Assembly (NCBI RefSeq): GCF_009930815.1
Contig: NZ_CP022222.1
Coordinates: 4,506,501-4,570,500 of the forward strand
Direction of reading: 5' to 3'
Length of the DNA: 64,000 nt
Origin: Bradyrhizobium sp. CCBAU 051011
Lineage (GTDB): Bacteria; Pseudomonadota; Alphaproteobacteria; Rhizobiales; Xanthobacteraceae
Shown here: positions 41,323 through 49,261 of the stretch, in pieces
Layout: the number at the start of each line of letters is the position of its first letter
Position numbering within the stretch: position 1 is the first letter of the stretch
The notes under the pieces: model-generated
The model's input: the letters and a program-made list of their open reading frames with translations, nothing else
Databases searched by the model: none
What the model was told of the DNA's origin: nothing
Position numbers and translations under genes: made by a program

Positions 41323-42525
41323 ATGCGACGGAGACACTTACTGGGCGCGGGACTGGCGATCGCAGTGGCGGGCATGGCGGGCAGCGCCATGGCACAAAGC
41401 GAAATCAAGATCGGCGAGATCAACAGCTACTCGCTGTTGCCGGCCTTCACCGAGCCCTATCGCAAGGGCTGGCAGCTCGCGGTCGAGGAGATCAATGCCG
41501 CGGGCGGCATCAACGGCAAGAAGCTCGTTGTCATCTCCAAGGACGACGGCGGCAAGCCGGCGGATGCGACGACGGCCGCCAACGAACTGGTGTCGAGCGA
41601 GAACGTCGCGATGCTGACCGGCACGTTCCTGTCCAATATCGGTCTCGCGGTCTCCGACTTCGCCAACCAGAAGAAGGTGTTCTTCCTGGCCGCGGAGCCG
41701 CTGACCGACGCCATCACCTGGTCAAAGGGCAACCGCTACACCTTCCGCCTCCGCCCCTCAAACTACATGCAGGCCGCGATGCTGGTGGAGGAAGCCGCCA
41801 AGCTGCCGGCCAAGCGCTGGGCAACGATTGCGCCGAACTATGAATACGGCCAGTCGGCGGTCGCGGTGTTCAAGAAACTGATGTCGGAGAAGCGGCCGGA
41901 CATTCAGTGGGTCGACGAGCAGTGGCCGCCGCAGGGCAAGATCGACGCCGGTCCGGTGGTGCAGGCGGTTGCGGCCGCCAACCCCGAAGCGATCCTCAAC
42001 GTCACCTTCGGTGCGGACCTCGTCAAACTCGTGCGCGAAGGCAACACCCGTGGCCTGTTCAAGAACCGCTCGGTGGTCTCCTTCCTCACCGGCGAGCCGG
42101 AGTATCTTGATCCGCTGAAGGATGAGACGCCGGAAGGGTGGATCGTCACGGGATACCCCTGGTACGACATCAAGACGCCTGATCATGACAAGTTCCTGAA
42201 AGCGTATCAGGCCAAGTTCAACGACTATCCGCGGCTCGGCTCGATTGTCGGCTACCAAACCATCAAGGCGGCTGCCGCGATCCTTGCCAAGGCCAACTCC
42301 ACCGATCCGGAGAAACTGATCGCGGCGACCGAAGGACTGTCGATGCCGTCGCCGTTCGGTGAGATCACCTTCCGCAAGATCGATCATCAGTCGACACTCG
42401 GGGCCTATGTCGGCAAGACCGCACTGAAGGACGGCAAGGGCGTGATGGTGAACTCGGTCTATCGCAAGGGCGCGGATTATCTTCCGAGCGACGCGGAAGT
42501 GGCAAAGCTGCGTCCGAAGGATTGA
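41323..42525 (+). CDS. livK: Branched-chain-type ABC transporter substrate-binding protein
   Basis: A 400-residue type I binding protein of the LivK family. The signal peptide MRRRHLLGAGLAIAVAGMAGSAMA (split) is followed by mature QSEIKIGEINSYSLLPAFTEPY. WQLAVEEINAAGGINGKKL is the usual family block. The ATG has a strong ribosome site, GGAGGTAGGG. In its position inside the nicotinate operon it may bind nicotinate, 6-hydroxynicotinate or a related ring acid rather than an amino acid. A palindromic repeat separates it from the permease gene. Confidence 0.87.
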   Translation: MRRRHLLGAGLAIAVAGMAGSAMAQSEIKIGEINSYSLLPAFTEPYRKGWQLAVEEINAAGGINGKKLVVISKDDGGKPADATTAANELVSSENVAMLTGTFLSNIGLAVSDFANQKKVFFLAAEPLTDAITWSKGNRYTFRLRPSNYMQAAMLVEEAAKLPAKRWATIAPNYEYGQSAVAVFKKLMSEKRPDIQWVDEQWPPQGKIDAGPVVQAVAAANPEAILNVTFGADLVKLVREGNTRGLFKNRSVVSFLTGEPEYLDPLKDETPEGWIVTGYPWYDIKTPDHDKFLKAYQAKFNDYPRLGSIVGYQTIKAAAAILAKANSTDPEKLIAATEGLSMPSPFGEITFRKIDHQSTLGAYVGKTALKDGKGVMVNSVYRKGADYLPSDAEVAKLRPKD

Positions 42526-42533
42526 CGGCTCTT

Positions 42534-42669
42534 CTCCCTCGCCCCGCTCTTGCGGGGAGAGGGTCGGGGTGAGGGGCTCTCTCCACGAGTCATGCAAGTT
42601 GTGAGACCTGTACCCCCTCACCCGGATCGCAAGGGCGATCCGACCTCTCCCCGCAGGCGGGGAGAGGTA
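42534..42669. repeat. Palindromic repeat of the CCCTCTCCCC family, copy 3
   Basis: TTCTCCCTCGCCCCGCTCTTGC with GCGGGGAGAGGG, then CCCCTCACCCGGATCGC with GCGATCCGACCTCTCCCC. It lies inside an operon, between the binding protein and the fused permease; the gap of 199 bases is almost wholly occupied by it. It could reduce read-through and set the ratio of binding protein to membrane parts. Confidence 0.85.
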
Positions 42670-42724
42670 AGCCGGACCCGCCGACGCCAATTCAACGCCG
42701 CAATAATGTGAACCCGGACCGCCC

Positions 42725-44614
42725 ATGGCCTTCTACTTCGTTCAGTTCCTGACCGGTCTCGCCAGCGCGGCGTCGCTGTTTCTGGTCGCGTCGGGCCTGT
42801 CGATCATCTTCGGCGTGACGCGGATCGTGAATTTTGCCCATGGCGCGTTCTACATGCTTGGCGCCTATGTCGCGTTCACGTTGACCGAGCGCTTCTCCGG
42901 TGCGCTCGGGTTCTGGGGCGGGATCGTCGCGGCGGCGCTGGTCGTGGCCGTCGTTGGCGTACTGGTCGAAATGATACTGCTGCGGCGGATCTATCACGCG
43001 CCGGAGCTGTTCCAGTTGCTGGCGACGTTCGGCCTCACCCTGATGGTTCAGGATATCGTGGTGATGATCTGGGGGCCGGACGATCTGCTCGGCCGCCGCG
43101 CGCCTGGCTTCAGGGGCGCGGTCGATTTCTTCGGACAGAACATCCCGAGCTACGATCTGTTCCTGATCGGCCTCAGTCCGGTCGTGCTCGGCATTCTCTG
43201 GCTGTTATTCCAGCGCACGCGCTGGGGAGTGCTGGTGCGCGCGGCGACACAGGACCGCGACATGGTCGCGGCGCTCGGTGTTAATCAGAAATGGCTGTTC
43301 ACCAGCGTGTTTGCGCTTGGCGTGTTTCTCGCAGCACTCGGTGGCGCGCTGCAAATCCCGCGCGATGCCGTGCATCATGCGCTGGATCTTCGTATCATCG
43401 TCGAAGTGTTTGTGGTGGTGGTGATCGGCGGGCTCGGCAGCATCATCGGCGCCTTCGTGGCCGCCGTGCTGGTGTCCGAGCTGAACGCCTTCGGCATCCT
43501 GATTTTCCCGAAGATCTCCATCATCCTCGTGTTCCTGGTGATGGCGGTGGTGCTGATCGTGCGTCCCTGGGGCCTGTTCGGCAAGCCGGAGGCCGCGGCG
43601 CGGCGTACGCCGGGGCTGACCGTCAATCCGTGGCGGCCGCTGACCTCGGCTGAGCGGTTGATGTCGGTCGGTGCGCTGGCGCTTGCAGCCATGCTGCCGC
43701 TGTTCGCCGGAAACTACGCACTCACTGTTGGTTCGGAAATCGCGATCTTCGTGATCTTCGCCGCCAGCCTGCATTTCCTGATGTCGGTCGGTGGGCTCGC
43801 CTCGTTCGGCCATGCCGCCTATTTCGGGCTTGGCGCCTATGGCGTCGCGTTCCTTGCCAAGGCGGCGGGACTGCCGATGATCGCTTCGCTGCTGCTGGGT
43901 CCGGTGCTGGGGCTATTGGGCGCCGCCGTGTTCGGCTTCTTCGCCGTGCAACTGTCCGGGGTTTATTTCGCCATGCTGACGCTGGCCTTTGCGCAGATCG
44001 TTTGGTCGATCGCGTTCCAGTGGGTCGCGGTGACCGGCGGCGACAACGGCATTTTGGGCGTCTGGCCGGATAAGTGGGCGGCGGGCCCGGCCGCCTTCTA
44101 CTGGCTGTCTCTTGCAATCGCGGCGGTCGCCGTCACCGCGCTGCGTGTAATCGTGTTCTCGCCGTTCGGCTTTGCGTTGCGCGCGACGCGGGATTCGCCG
44201 CTGCGCAGTGAGGCGATCGGCATCAACGGCAAGCGTGTGCAATGGACGGCGTTCGTCATATCAGGCACGGTCGCGGGTATCGGCGGCGCGTTGTTCGCTT
44301 ATCTGAAGGGAAGCGTATTTCCGGACAATCTTGGGATTTCGCTGTCGGTCGATGCGCTGGTCATGGTGCTGCTCGGCGGCGTGGAGACGGTTTCTGGCGC
44401 GGTGATCGGTGCCATCGTGTTCAAGGCGGCGAATATCTGGCTGGTGAGCCAGACCGATCTCTCGAAGCTGGTGCTGGGCGGCTTCATCGTTTTGATGGTG
44501 GTGGCATTCCCGAAGGGCATCGTCGGCACGCTGGAGACGATCTGGAACCGCCGCCGATCCTCCAAAGACAAGAAATCTGCGCTTGCCACCTCCCGCGTGG
44601 AGGTAGCCGAATGA
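42725..44614 (+). CDS. livHM: Fused LivH-LivM ABC permease
   Basis: A 629-residue membrane protein joining the two permeases of a branched-chain-type ABC importer. Residues 1-290 are LivH-like (SGLSIIFGVTRIVNFAHGAFYMLGAY; coupling helix GVLVRAATQDRDMVAALGVN). Residues 310-629 are LivM-like (MSVGGLASFGHAAYFGLGAYG; coupling helix FALRATRDSPLRSEAIGIN; GTVAGIGGALFAY). Each half has eight or more hydrophobic segments. Fusions of this kind keep the two halves in equal amounts. The gene overlaps the ATPase gene by four bases. Confidence 0.93.
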   Translation: MAFYFVQFLTGLASAASLFLVASGLSIIFGVTRIVNFAHGAFYMLGAYVAFTLTERFSGALGFWGGIVAAALVVAVVGVLVEMILLRRIYHAPELFQLLATFGLTLMVQDIVVMIWGPDDLLGRRAPGFRGAVDFFGQNIPSYDLFLIGLSPVVLGILWLLFQRTRWGVLVRAATQDRDMVAALGVNQKWLFTSVFALGVFLAALGGALQIPRDAVHHALDLRIIVEVFVVVVIGGLGSIIGAFVAAVLVSELNAFGILIFPKISIILVFLVMAVVLIVRPWGLFGKPEAAARRTPGLTVNPWRPLTSAERLMSVGALALAAMLPLFAGNYALTVGSEIAIFVIFAASLHFLMSVGGLASFGHAAYFGLGAYGVAFLAKAAGLPMIASLLLGPVLGLLGAAVFGFFAVQLSGVYFAMLTLAFAQIVWSIAFQWVAVTGGDNGILGVWPDKWAAGPAAFYWLSLAIAAVAVTALRVIVFSPFGFALRATRDSPLRSEAIGINGKRVQWTAFVISGTVAGIGGALFAYLKGSVFPDNLGISLSVDALVMVLLGGVETVSGAVIGAIVFKAANIWLVSQTDLSKLVLGGFIVLMVVAFPKGIVGTLETIWNRRRSSKDKKSALATSRVEVAE

Positions 44615-45402
44615 GCATGATTCCGACATTGCTGAAGGTCGAAGCCTTGAGCAAATCCTATGGCGGCGTCCATGCCGTGCGCAGCGTGTCGTTTGAATTG
44701 CGCGCCGGCGAAATCCTGGCGCTGATCGGACCCAATGGCGCCGGAAAAAGCACCTGCTTCGACATGCTCAACGGCCAGAATATGCCGGACAGCGGCCGCA
44801 TCACGCTCTTGGGCGAGGATACGATCGGCCGCAAGCCGCGCGCGATCTGGCGGCTTGGCGTCGGGCGCACGTTCCAGATCACCGCGACGTTCCCGACCAT
44901 GACCGTGCGCGAGAATGTGCAGGTTGCACTGGTGTCGTATGGCAGGCAATTGTTCAATCTCTGGGGCTCGACCGCGCAGTTCGCGCGCGACGAAGCGGGG
45001 CGCCTGCTCGATCTCGTTGGCATGGGCGCCTATGCCGAGCGGCCCTGCGGCGAGCTGGCCTATGGCGATCTCAAGCGGCTGGAGCTTGCGATCGCGCTCG
45101 CCAACCAGCCCCGGCTGCTGCTGATGGATGAGCCGACCGCCGGCATGGCGCCGCGCGAGCGGATCGAACTGATGCGGCTCACCGCGCGCATCGCCCGCGA
45201 ACAATCGATCGGCGTGCTCTTCACCGAACACGACATGGACGTGGTATTCGAGCATGCCGACCGCATCCTGGTCCTGAACCGTGGCAGCCTGATCGCCGAA
45301 GGCTCGCCCGAGGAAGTCCGCGGCAACCCGCAGGTGCGCGCGATCTATCTCGGCGAAGGCCTGGTCTACGATGCGCGGCATCGCGAGGGAGCCGGCGCAT
45401 GA
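44611..45402 (+). CDS. livG: Liv-type ABC transporter ATPase, LivG
   Basis: A 263-residue ATPase. Walker A is GPNGAGKST, the signature is CGELAYGDLKRLELAIALA (the LivG-type LxYGxxRxLE variant), Walker B is LLLMDEPTAGM, and the H-loop is TEHDMDVVF. It powers the fused permease together with LivF. The ATG overlaps the permease stop and the TGA overlaps the next start, so the three genes are tightly coupled. Confidence 0.93.
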   Translation: MSMIPTLLKVEALSKSYGGVHAVRSVSFELRAGEILALIGPNGAGKSTCFDMLNGQNMPDSGRITLLGEDTIGRKPRAIWRLGVGRTFQITATFPTMTVRENVQVALVSYGRQLFNLWGSTAQFARDEAGRLLDLVGMGAYAERPCGELAYGDLKRLELAIALANQPRLLLMDEPTAGMAPRERIELMRLTARIAREQSIGVLFTEHDMDVVFEHADRILVLNRGSLIAEGSPEEVRGNPQVRAIYLGEGLVYDARHREGAGA

Positions 45403-46103
45403 AGCTGCAGGTCGCCGATCTCAATAGCTTTTACGGCCCGGCGCATATCCTGTTCGATATCGCGCTCGAGGTCGGCGAGGGCGAGGTGGTGGCTTTGCTC
45501 GGGCGCAACGGCGCCGGCAAGTCGACGACCTTCCGCTCCATCGTCGGCCTGGTCGAGAACCGCTCGGGCCGGATCATGTTCGAAGGCAAGGATGTTTCGC
45601 GTGAGCCGACGCATGCAATTGTGCGCGGCGGGCTCGGCTACGTGCCGGAAGAGCGGCGCATCTTCACGGATCTGACGGTTGACGAAAACCTCGAAGTCGG
45701 TCGCCAGCCGAAGCGGCCGAACGCGCCATACTGGACGCGCGAAAAGCTGTTCACGCTGTTTCCGAACCTCGGCGAAATGCGCAATCGTCCGGGCGGGCGC
45801 ATGAGCGGCGGCGAGCAGCAGATGCTGACCATCGCGCGGACGCTCATGGGCAATCCATCGCTGGTGCTGCTCGACGAGCCCTCGGAGGGCCTGTCGCCCA
45901 AAATCGTGGAGCAGATGGTCGACGCCATCCTGGCGATGAAGAAGGAAGGCGTCAGCATCGTGGTATCCGAGCAGAACCTGCATTTTGCGCGGCTGATTTC
46001 GGACCGCGCCTACATCATCGAGCGCGGCAAGATCTGCTTCGGCGGCACGATGGCCGAACTCGACGCGCGACCGGATATCCGCGACGCGCATCTGTCGTTG
46101 TGA
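45399..46103 (+). CDS. livF: Liv-type ABC transporter ATPase, LivF
   Basis: A 234-residue ATPase of the LivF type. Walker A is GRNGAGKST, the signature is RMSGGEQQMLTIARTLM and Walker B is LVLLDEPSEGLSP, with SEQNLHFA as the H-loop region (Gln-Asn rather than His, as in other LivF proteins). The N-terminus LQVADLNSFYGPAHILFDIALEV (split) is typical. It completes the importer; the regulator gene follows 23 bases after its stop. Confidence 0.93.
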   Translation: MKLQVADLNSFYGPAHILFDIALEVGEGEVVALLGRNGAGKSTTFRSIVGLVENRSGRIMFEGKDVSREPTHAIVRGGLGYVPEERRIFTDLTVDENLEVGRQPKRPNAPYWTREKLFTLFPNLGEMRNRPGGRMSGGEQQMLTIARTLMGNPSLVLLDEPSEGLSPKIVEQMVDAILAMKKEGVSIVVSEQNLHFARLISDRAYIIERGKICFGGTMAELDARPDIRDAHLSL

Positions 46104-46126
46104 TCAGGGAAGGGCGGGGGACGCAG

Positions 46127-46582
46127 ATGGGAAGGAGTGTTTCGCCGAAACGGGCCGTCAAGCCGGCGCGGCCGTCCTACATTCTCGACGAGCAGATCGG
46201 CTTCATGTTGCGCCAGGTCTGGCAGCGCCATGCCACCATCTTCGCCCGCGAGATCGGCATCAATCTGACGCCGACGCAATGGGCCGCCGTCTCAAAGCTT
46301 GCCGAGACCGGGCCGTGCTCGCAGAACCTGCTCGGACGGCTGACGGCGATGGATGTCGCGACCATCAAGGGCGTGATCGACCGCCTCACCGCGCGCGGCC
46401 TGACGGAAACGAGCCCCGACCCCGAGGACGGCCGCCGCCTGCTGGTGAGTCTCACGCGCGCTGGGCAGCAACTGGCGGAGAAGGCCGCACCGAATGCGCT
46501 GGCGATCTCCAGGGAGACGCTGGCGCCGCTGGACGTCAAGGAGCGCGAGACGCTGATTGCGCTGCTCGACAAGCTGCGTTGA
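46127..46582 (+). CDS. MarR-family transcriptional regulator of the nicotinate operon
   Basis: A 151-residue winged-helix regulator. The dimer and DNA-binding helices read YILDEQIGFMLRQVWQRHATIF, LTPTQWAAVSKLAETGPCSQNLLGRLTAMD (split) and the wing SPDPEDGRRLLVSLT. The arrangement resembles NicR of pseudomonads, the MarR repressor of nicotinate genes. A GTG codon 27 bases upstream overlaps the livF stop and is an alternative start; the ATG used has AGGGCGGGGG before it. Being last in the operon that starts at the GTATAC operator, it would be autoregulated. It is the best candidate in this window to bind that operator, though a GntR protein elsewhere could do so. Confidence 0.85.
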   Translation: MGRSVSPKRAVKPARPSYILDEQIGFMLRQVWQRHATIFAREIGINLTPTQWAAVSKLAETGPCSQNLLGRLTAMDVATIKGVIDRLTARGLTETSPDPEDGRRLLVSLTRAGQQLAEKAAPNALAISRETLAPLDVKERETLIALLDKLR

Positions 46583-46595
46583 GGCCAAGCTCGCG

Positions 46596-47261
46596 TCAGC
46601 TCAGGTTGAGCATCAGCGCGATCGCGCCCACCAGAATGAGGCTGACGGCCCAGGTCGTATCCAGGTTGAACCAGCTTTGCGATATGAATTTGAGGCCGAG
46701 ATAGCGGTAGGCGAGCCACGCACAACATCCACCGGCGGCGACCATCGCGGCGGCGTGGACGGTGGCGACCAGCACCGCCATGCCAAGATTGCCATTCATG
46801 AGGGCGCCCGCGGCGGCATGGCCGCTGTCGAGCTCGGCTTCTCGGCACAGCCCGAGATAGATCGGCACCAGCATCAGCGCCGCGCCGTGCGCAAGCGCCA
46901 CCGCGAAGGACCACAGCCCCAATTGTGCCGGCGATATCCGCGCCAAAACTCTTGGGTGGCGCCGGTTGGCCAACCGGAAAATGCCGAAGCCGATGACGAG
47001 GAGGCTTGCGCCGAACTGGATCGTGCGCTGCCATTCGACGACGGCAATGAGCAGCGCGAAGGGAAGGATCACCAGCAGCATCGCGAGCAGATGGCCAGCC
47101 GTGAGCGGCCACAGCGCGGCCACTAGCGCCCGTGGACTCCTCTCCATCAGTCCAGCCGACACGGCGAGCGGCCAGCCCATGCCCGGGTTGACGCCGTGAT
47201 AGAGGCCGCTCGCGACGACAGCCAGCCAGAGCCAGGCGAGTGTCCAGTCGGCTCCGCTCAA
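46596..47261 (-). CDS. Integral membrane protein of unknown function, six helices
   Basis: A protein of about 221 residues with six clear hydrophobic helices. Histidines lie within or at the ends of three of them: SGLYHGVNPGMG, ALAHGAALM and ATVHAAAMV. Such intramembrane His patterns occur in HupE/UreJ and NicO-type nickel or cobalt carriers, but I do not recognise the family. No ATG fits the beginning; a TTG at 47261 begins three bases after the methanethiol oxidase stop codon, and a second TTG at 47300 would overlap that gene. Coupling to the upstream gene suggests a role with it, for instance metal delivery or substrate transfer. Confidence 0.65.
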   Translation of the reverse strand: MSGADWTLAWLWLAVVASGLYHGVNPGMGWPLAVSAGLMERSPRALVAALWPLTAGHLLAMLLVILPFALLIAVVEWQRTIQFGASLLVIGFGIFRLANRRHPRVLARISPAQLGLWSFAVALAHGAALMLVPIYLGLCREAELDSGHAAAGALMNGNLGMAVLVATVHAAAMVAAGGCCAWLAYRYLGLKFISQSWFNLDTTWAVSLILVGAIALMLNLS

Positions 47262-47263
47262 GT

Positions 47264-48664
47264 CTAGACCGACGGATAACAGAACGAATCCGTCGAGCAA
47301 TCGCCGCCGTCGAGCCGGACCTGGTGAGAGCGGTAACCGTCAGGGAAATTGATCCAGTAATCCCGCGCCAGTTCGAGGCCGCCGTCCGGCTTTGCGTTGG
47401 CCATCACCATGGCGCCCGGAACACCGTCGGGATAGAACTGATCATCCCACGTCGAGTAGAGCGAGTTGGTCCAGTACACCCGCTTGCCGTCGCGGCTGAT
47501 CTCGACCATCTGCGGACCGCCGGCAAACGCCTTGCCGTTCGGGTGCGGCGTGCGGCGCGCGATGCCGCCGATGTGGACCGAGCCGGCCAGCTTCGGCTTT
47601 CTCGGCTCCCGGACGTCGTATTGACGCATCTCGCCGGTGCCCCAGCAGGCGACGTAGAGGAATTTGTCGTCCATCGACAGGTCGATATCAGATACCAGCG
47701 GCGGAACGGCGCCGAACCCCTGCAGTAGCGGCGGCAGTTGCTCCTTCGCTGCCGGCTCGGGCGGAATCGTCGCCGTCTTCTCGATGTGAAACACGCCACC
47801 CTCGCGCCACCAGGTCCAGATCGAGCCTTCGAGATTCGTGGTGTCGACCACGACGCCGAGGAAGCCGTATTCACGAACCGGATCATGCGCGGGACGCACT
47901 TCCAGCGCCATCTGATGGTTGGCGCCGAGATCGATGGTCTGCACATTGCGCCGGGCGCGCAGATCCCAGAAATGAATCCGGTGGCCGTATTTGTTGGAGA
48001 GCAGATCCTCGGGAACGATTCCGTTCTCGAACTGCGGCGGCAGTGCCCACTCGCTCGTCACCATGTAATCGCGCGGCAGGTTCCACCAGAAGTCATAATG
48101 CAGTGTTTGCGGACCGCGATCGAGCTCCCAGCGTCCGAGCACCTCGAACGTCTCGCAATCCATGATGAAGACGCCGGGCGGTCCGTCGGTGCCGTTCTTG
48201 CCGCCGCCGCCGAGCGTAGAGATGTAAATGCCTTCCGGTCCGCAATGAACGGTGTGGGGCCGCGAGTAGCCGGTCTTCCTGAAGATCTCTTCGGGCTCGA
48301 TGATCTTGTGGATCGCCGCCTTGGTGGGGTCCGGCTTGGTGTCGACGATGTAGATGCGGGACGACCGCATGCCGGGGATGATGAGATAGCGGCGTTCGAG
48401 GAAGGCGTGTCCGCTGAGCGGCGACAGCGCCGACGAGCAGGCGTTCCAGCCGAAATGGTGAAACTCATCGCCCTTGTTGGGCATCGTCACGGTGTGCACG
48501 ATCTGGCCGTAACTTTGGGAGTCCGGCTTGACGTCGATCACGGCAAGCGCATCCGGCTTCGAGAAGTCCGGGCTGAGCAGCACGGTATAGGCGAAGCTCT
48601 CCGGCGGAGCTTCCATGGCAAGCTTGGGCGAAGCGTGAAACGTGGGATCGGGCCGAATGTTCAT
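47264..48664 (-). CDS. Methanethiol oxidase, selenium-binding protein family (SBP56)
   Basis: A 466-residue beta-propeller of the SBP56 family. Bacterial members oxidise methanethiol with O2 to formaldehyde, hydrogen sulfide and H2O2 using a copper site. Visible family blocks are DEFHHFGWNACSSAL, SRPHTVHCGPEGIYIS, GVFIMDCETFEVLGRW, HYDFWWNLPRDYMVTSEW, and GGPQMVEISRDGKRVYWTNSLY (split); the conserved His and Cys residues are present. No signal peptide is visible, though some relatives are exported. The ATG follows a GGAGGCAGTAGG site. A small membrane protein follows. Sulfide produced here could be handled by MetY or by the sulfide-dehydrogenase/Sox operon at 54-58 kb. Confidence 0.87.
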   Translation of the reverse strand: MNIRPDPTFHASPKLAMEAPPESFAYTVLLSPDFSKPDALAVIDVKPDSQSYGQIVHTVTMPNKGDEFHHFGWNACSSALSPLSGHAFLERRYLIIPGMRSSRIYIVDTKPDPTKAAIHKIIEPEEIFRKTGYSRPHTVHCGPEGIYISTLGGGGKNGTDGPPGVFIMDCETFEVLGRWELDRGPQTLHYDFWWNLPRDYMVTSEWALPPQFENGIVPEDLLSNKYGHRIHFWDLRARRNVQTIDLGANHQMALEVRPAHDPVREYGFLGVVVDTTNLEGSIWTWWREGGVFHIEKTATIPPEPAAKEQLPPLLQGFGAVPPLVSDIDLSMDDKFLYVACWGTGEMRQYDVREPRKPKLAGSVHIGGIARRTPHPNGKAFAGGPQMVEISRDGKRVYWTNSLYSTWDDQFYPDGVPGAMVMANAKPDGGLELARDYWINFPDGYRSHQVRLDGGDCSTDSFCYPSV

Positions 48665-48820
48665 CCTACTGCCTCCCTGTTTGCCTGAAATGGTCAGCAA
48701 CACGGCTCAGCGGCACGCAACAGCAAGATATCACCCGGCGCGTTGAGTTCCTCTCGCGAGTGCCGCCGGCCGGGGTTTGCGCAATCGAGCATACACCGCA
48801 ATGCGGTCGGCCGCCGGGTT

Positions 48821-49246
48821 TTACTTGATCGTTATGGTAATTTTTTCGGAGATGACCGGAGGGACGTGCGGATAGTGCTCGGCGTCGCCCAGCACGAGCT
48901 GAAGCGTGTGCTTGCCAGGCGGAAGCTCGATCCGGGCTTCGGTCTGACCCGCCCCAAAATGCAGATGTGACTTGTCTTGCGGGATCGGTTCGTTCGGATT
49001 GATGGGTTCATTCACGTCGACCAGCAGATGATGATGGCCGCTGTTCGGGTAGTTGTCGCCCGCGTGGGTTACGCCCATGTTGCGCAGACCAAAGCGGCAC
49101 CAGAATGCACCCTTGATGACGGCGCCATTCTGCGGCCACACGAAATAGAGACGGGCATCCTTTGCGGCGGGCTTTCCTTGAGCGCAGGCGGCGAACGGCA
49201 GGCAAGTGAGCGCTACTGACAGAGCGATCCACTGCATAACCTTCAT
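48821..49246 (-). CDS. Exported DUF4399 protein
   Basis: A 141-residue periplasmic protein. The signal peptide MKVMQWIALSVALTCLPF...ACAQ is followed by a compact beta domain. The GHHHLLVDVNEP segment and the HLHFGAGQTEARIELPPGKHTL block (split) identify DUF4399. The cluster of three histidines and the HxHF pair could bind metal, but no role is known. It lies between the methanethiol oxidase and the adenylate cyclase on the same strand, 15 bases downstream of the cyclase gene, so it is probably co-transcribed with the cyclase. Confidence 0.8.
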   Translation of the reverse strand: MKVMQWIALSVALTCLPFAACAQGKPAAKDARLYFVWPQNGAVIKGAFWCRFGLRNMGVTHAGDNYPNSGHHHLLVDVNEPINPNEPIPQDKSHLHFGAGQTEARIELPPGKHTLQLVLGDAEHYPHVPPVISEKITITIK

Positions 49247-49261
49247 GACTGCCTCTCAACC

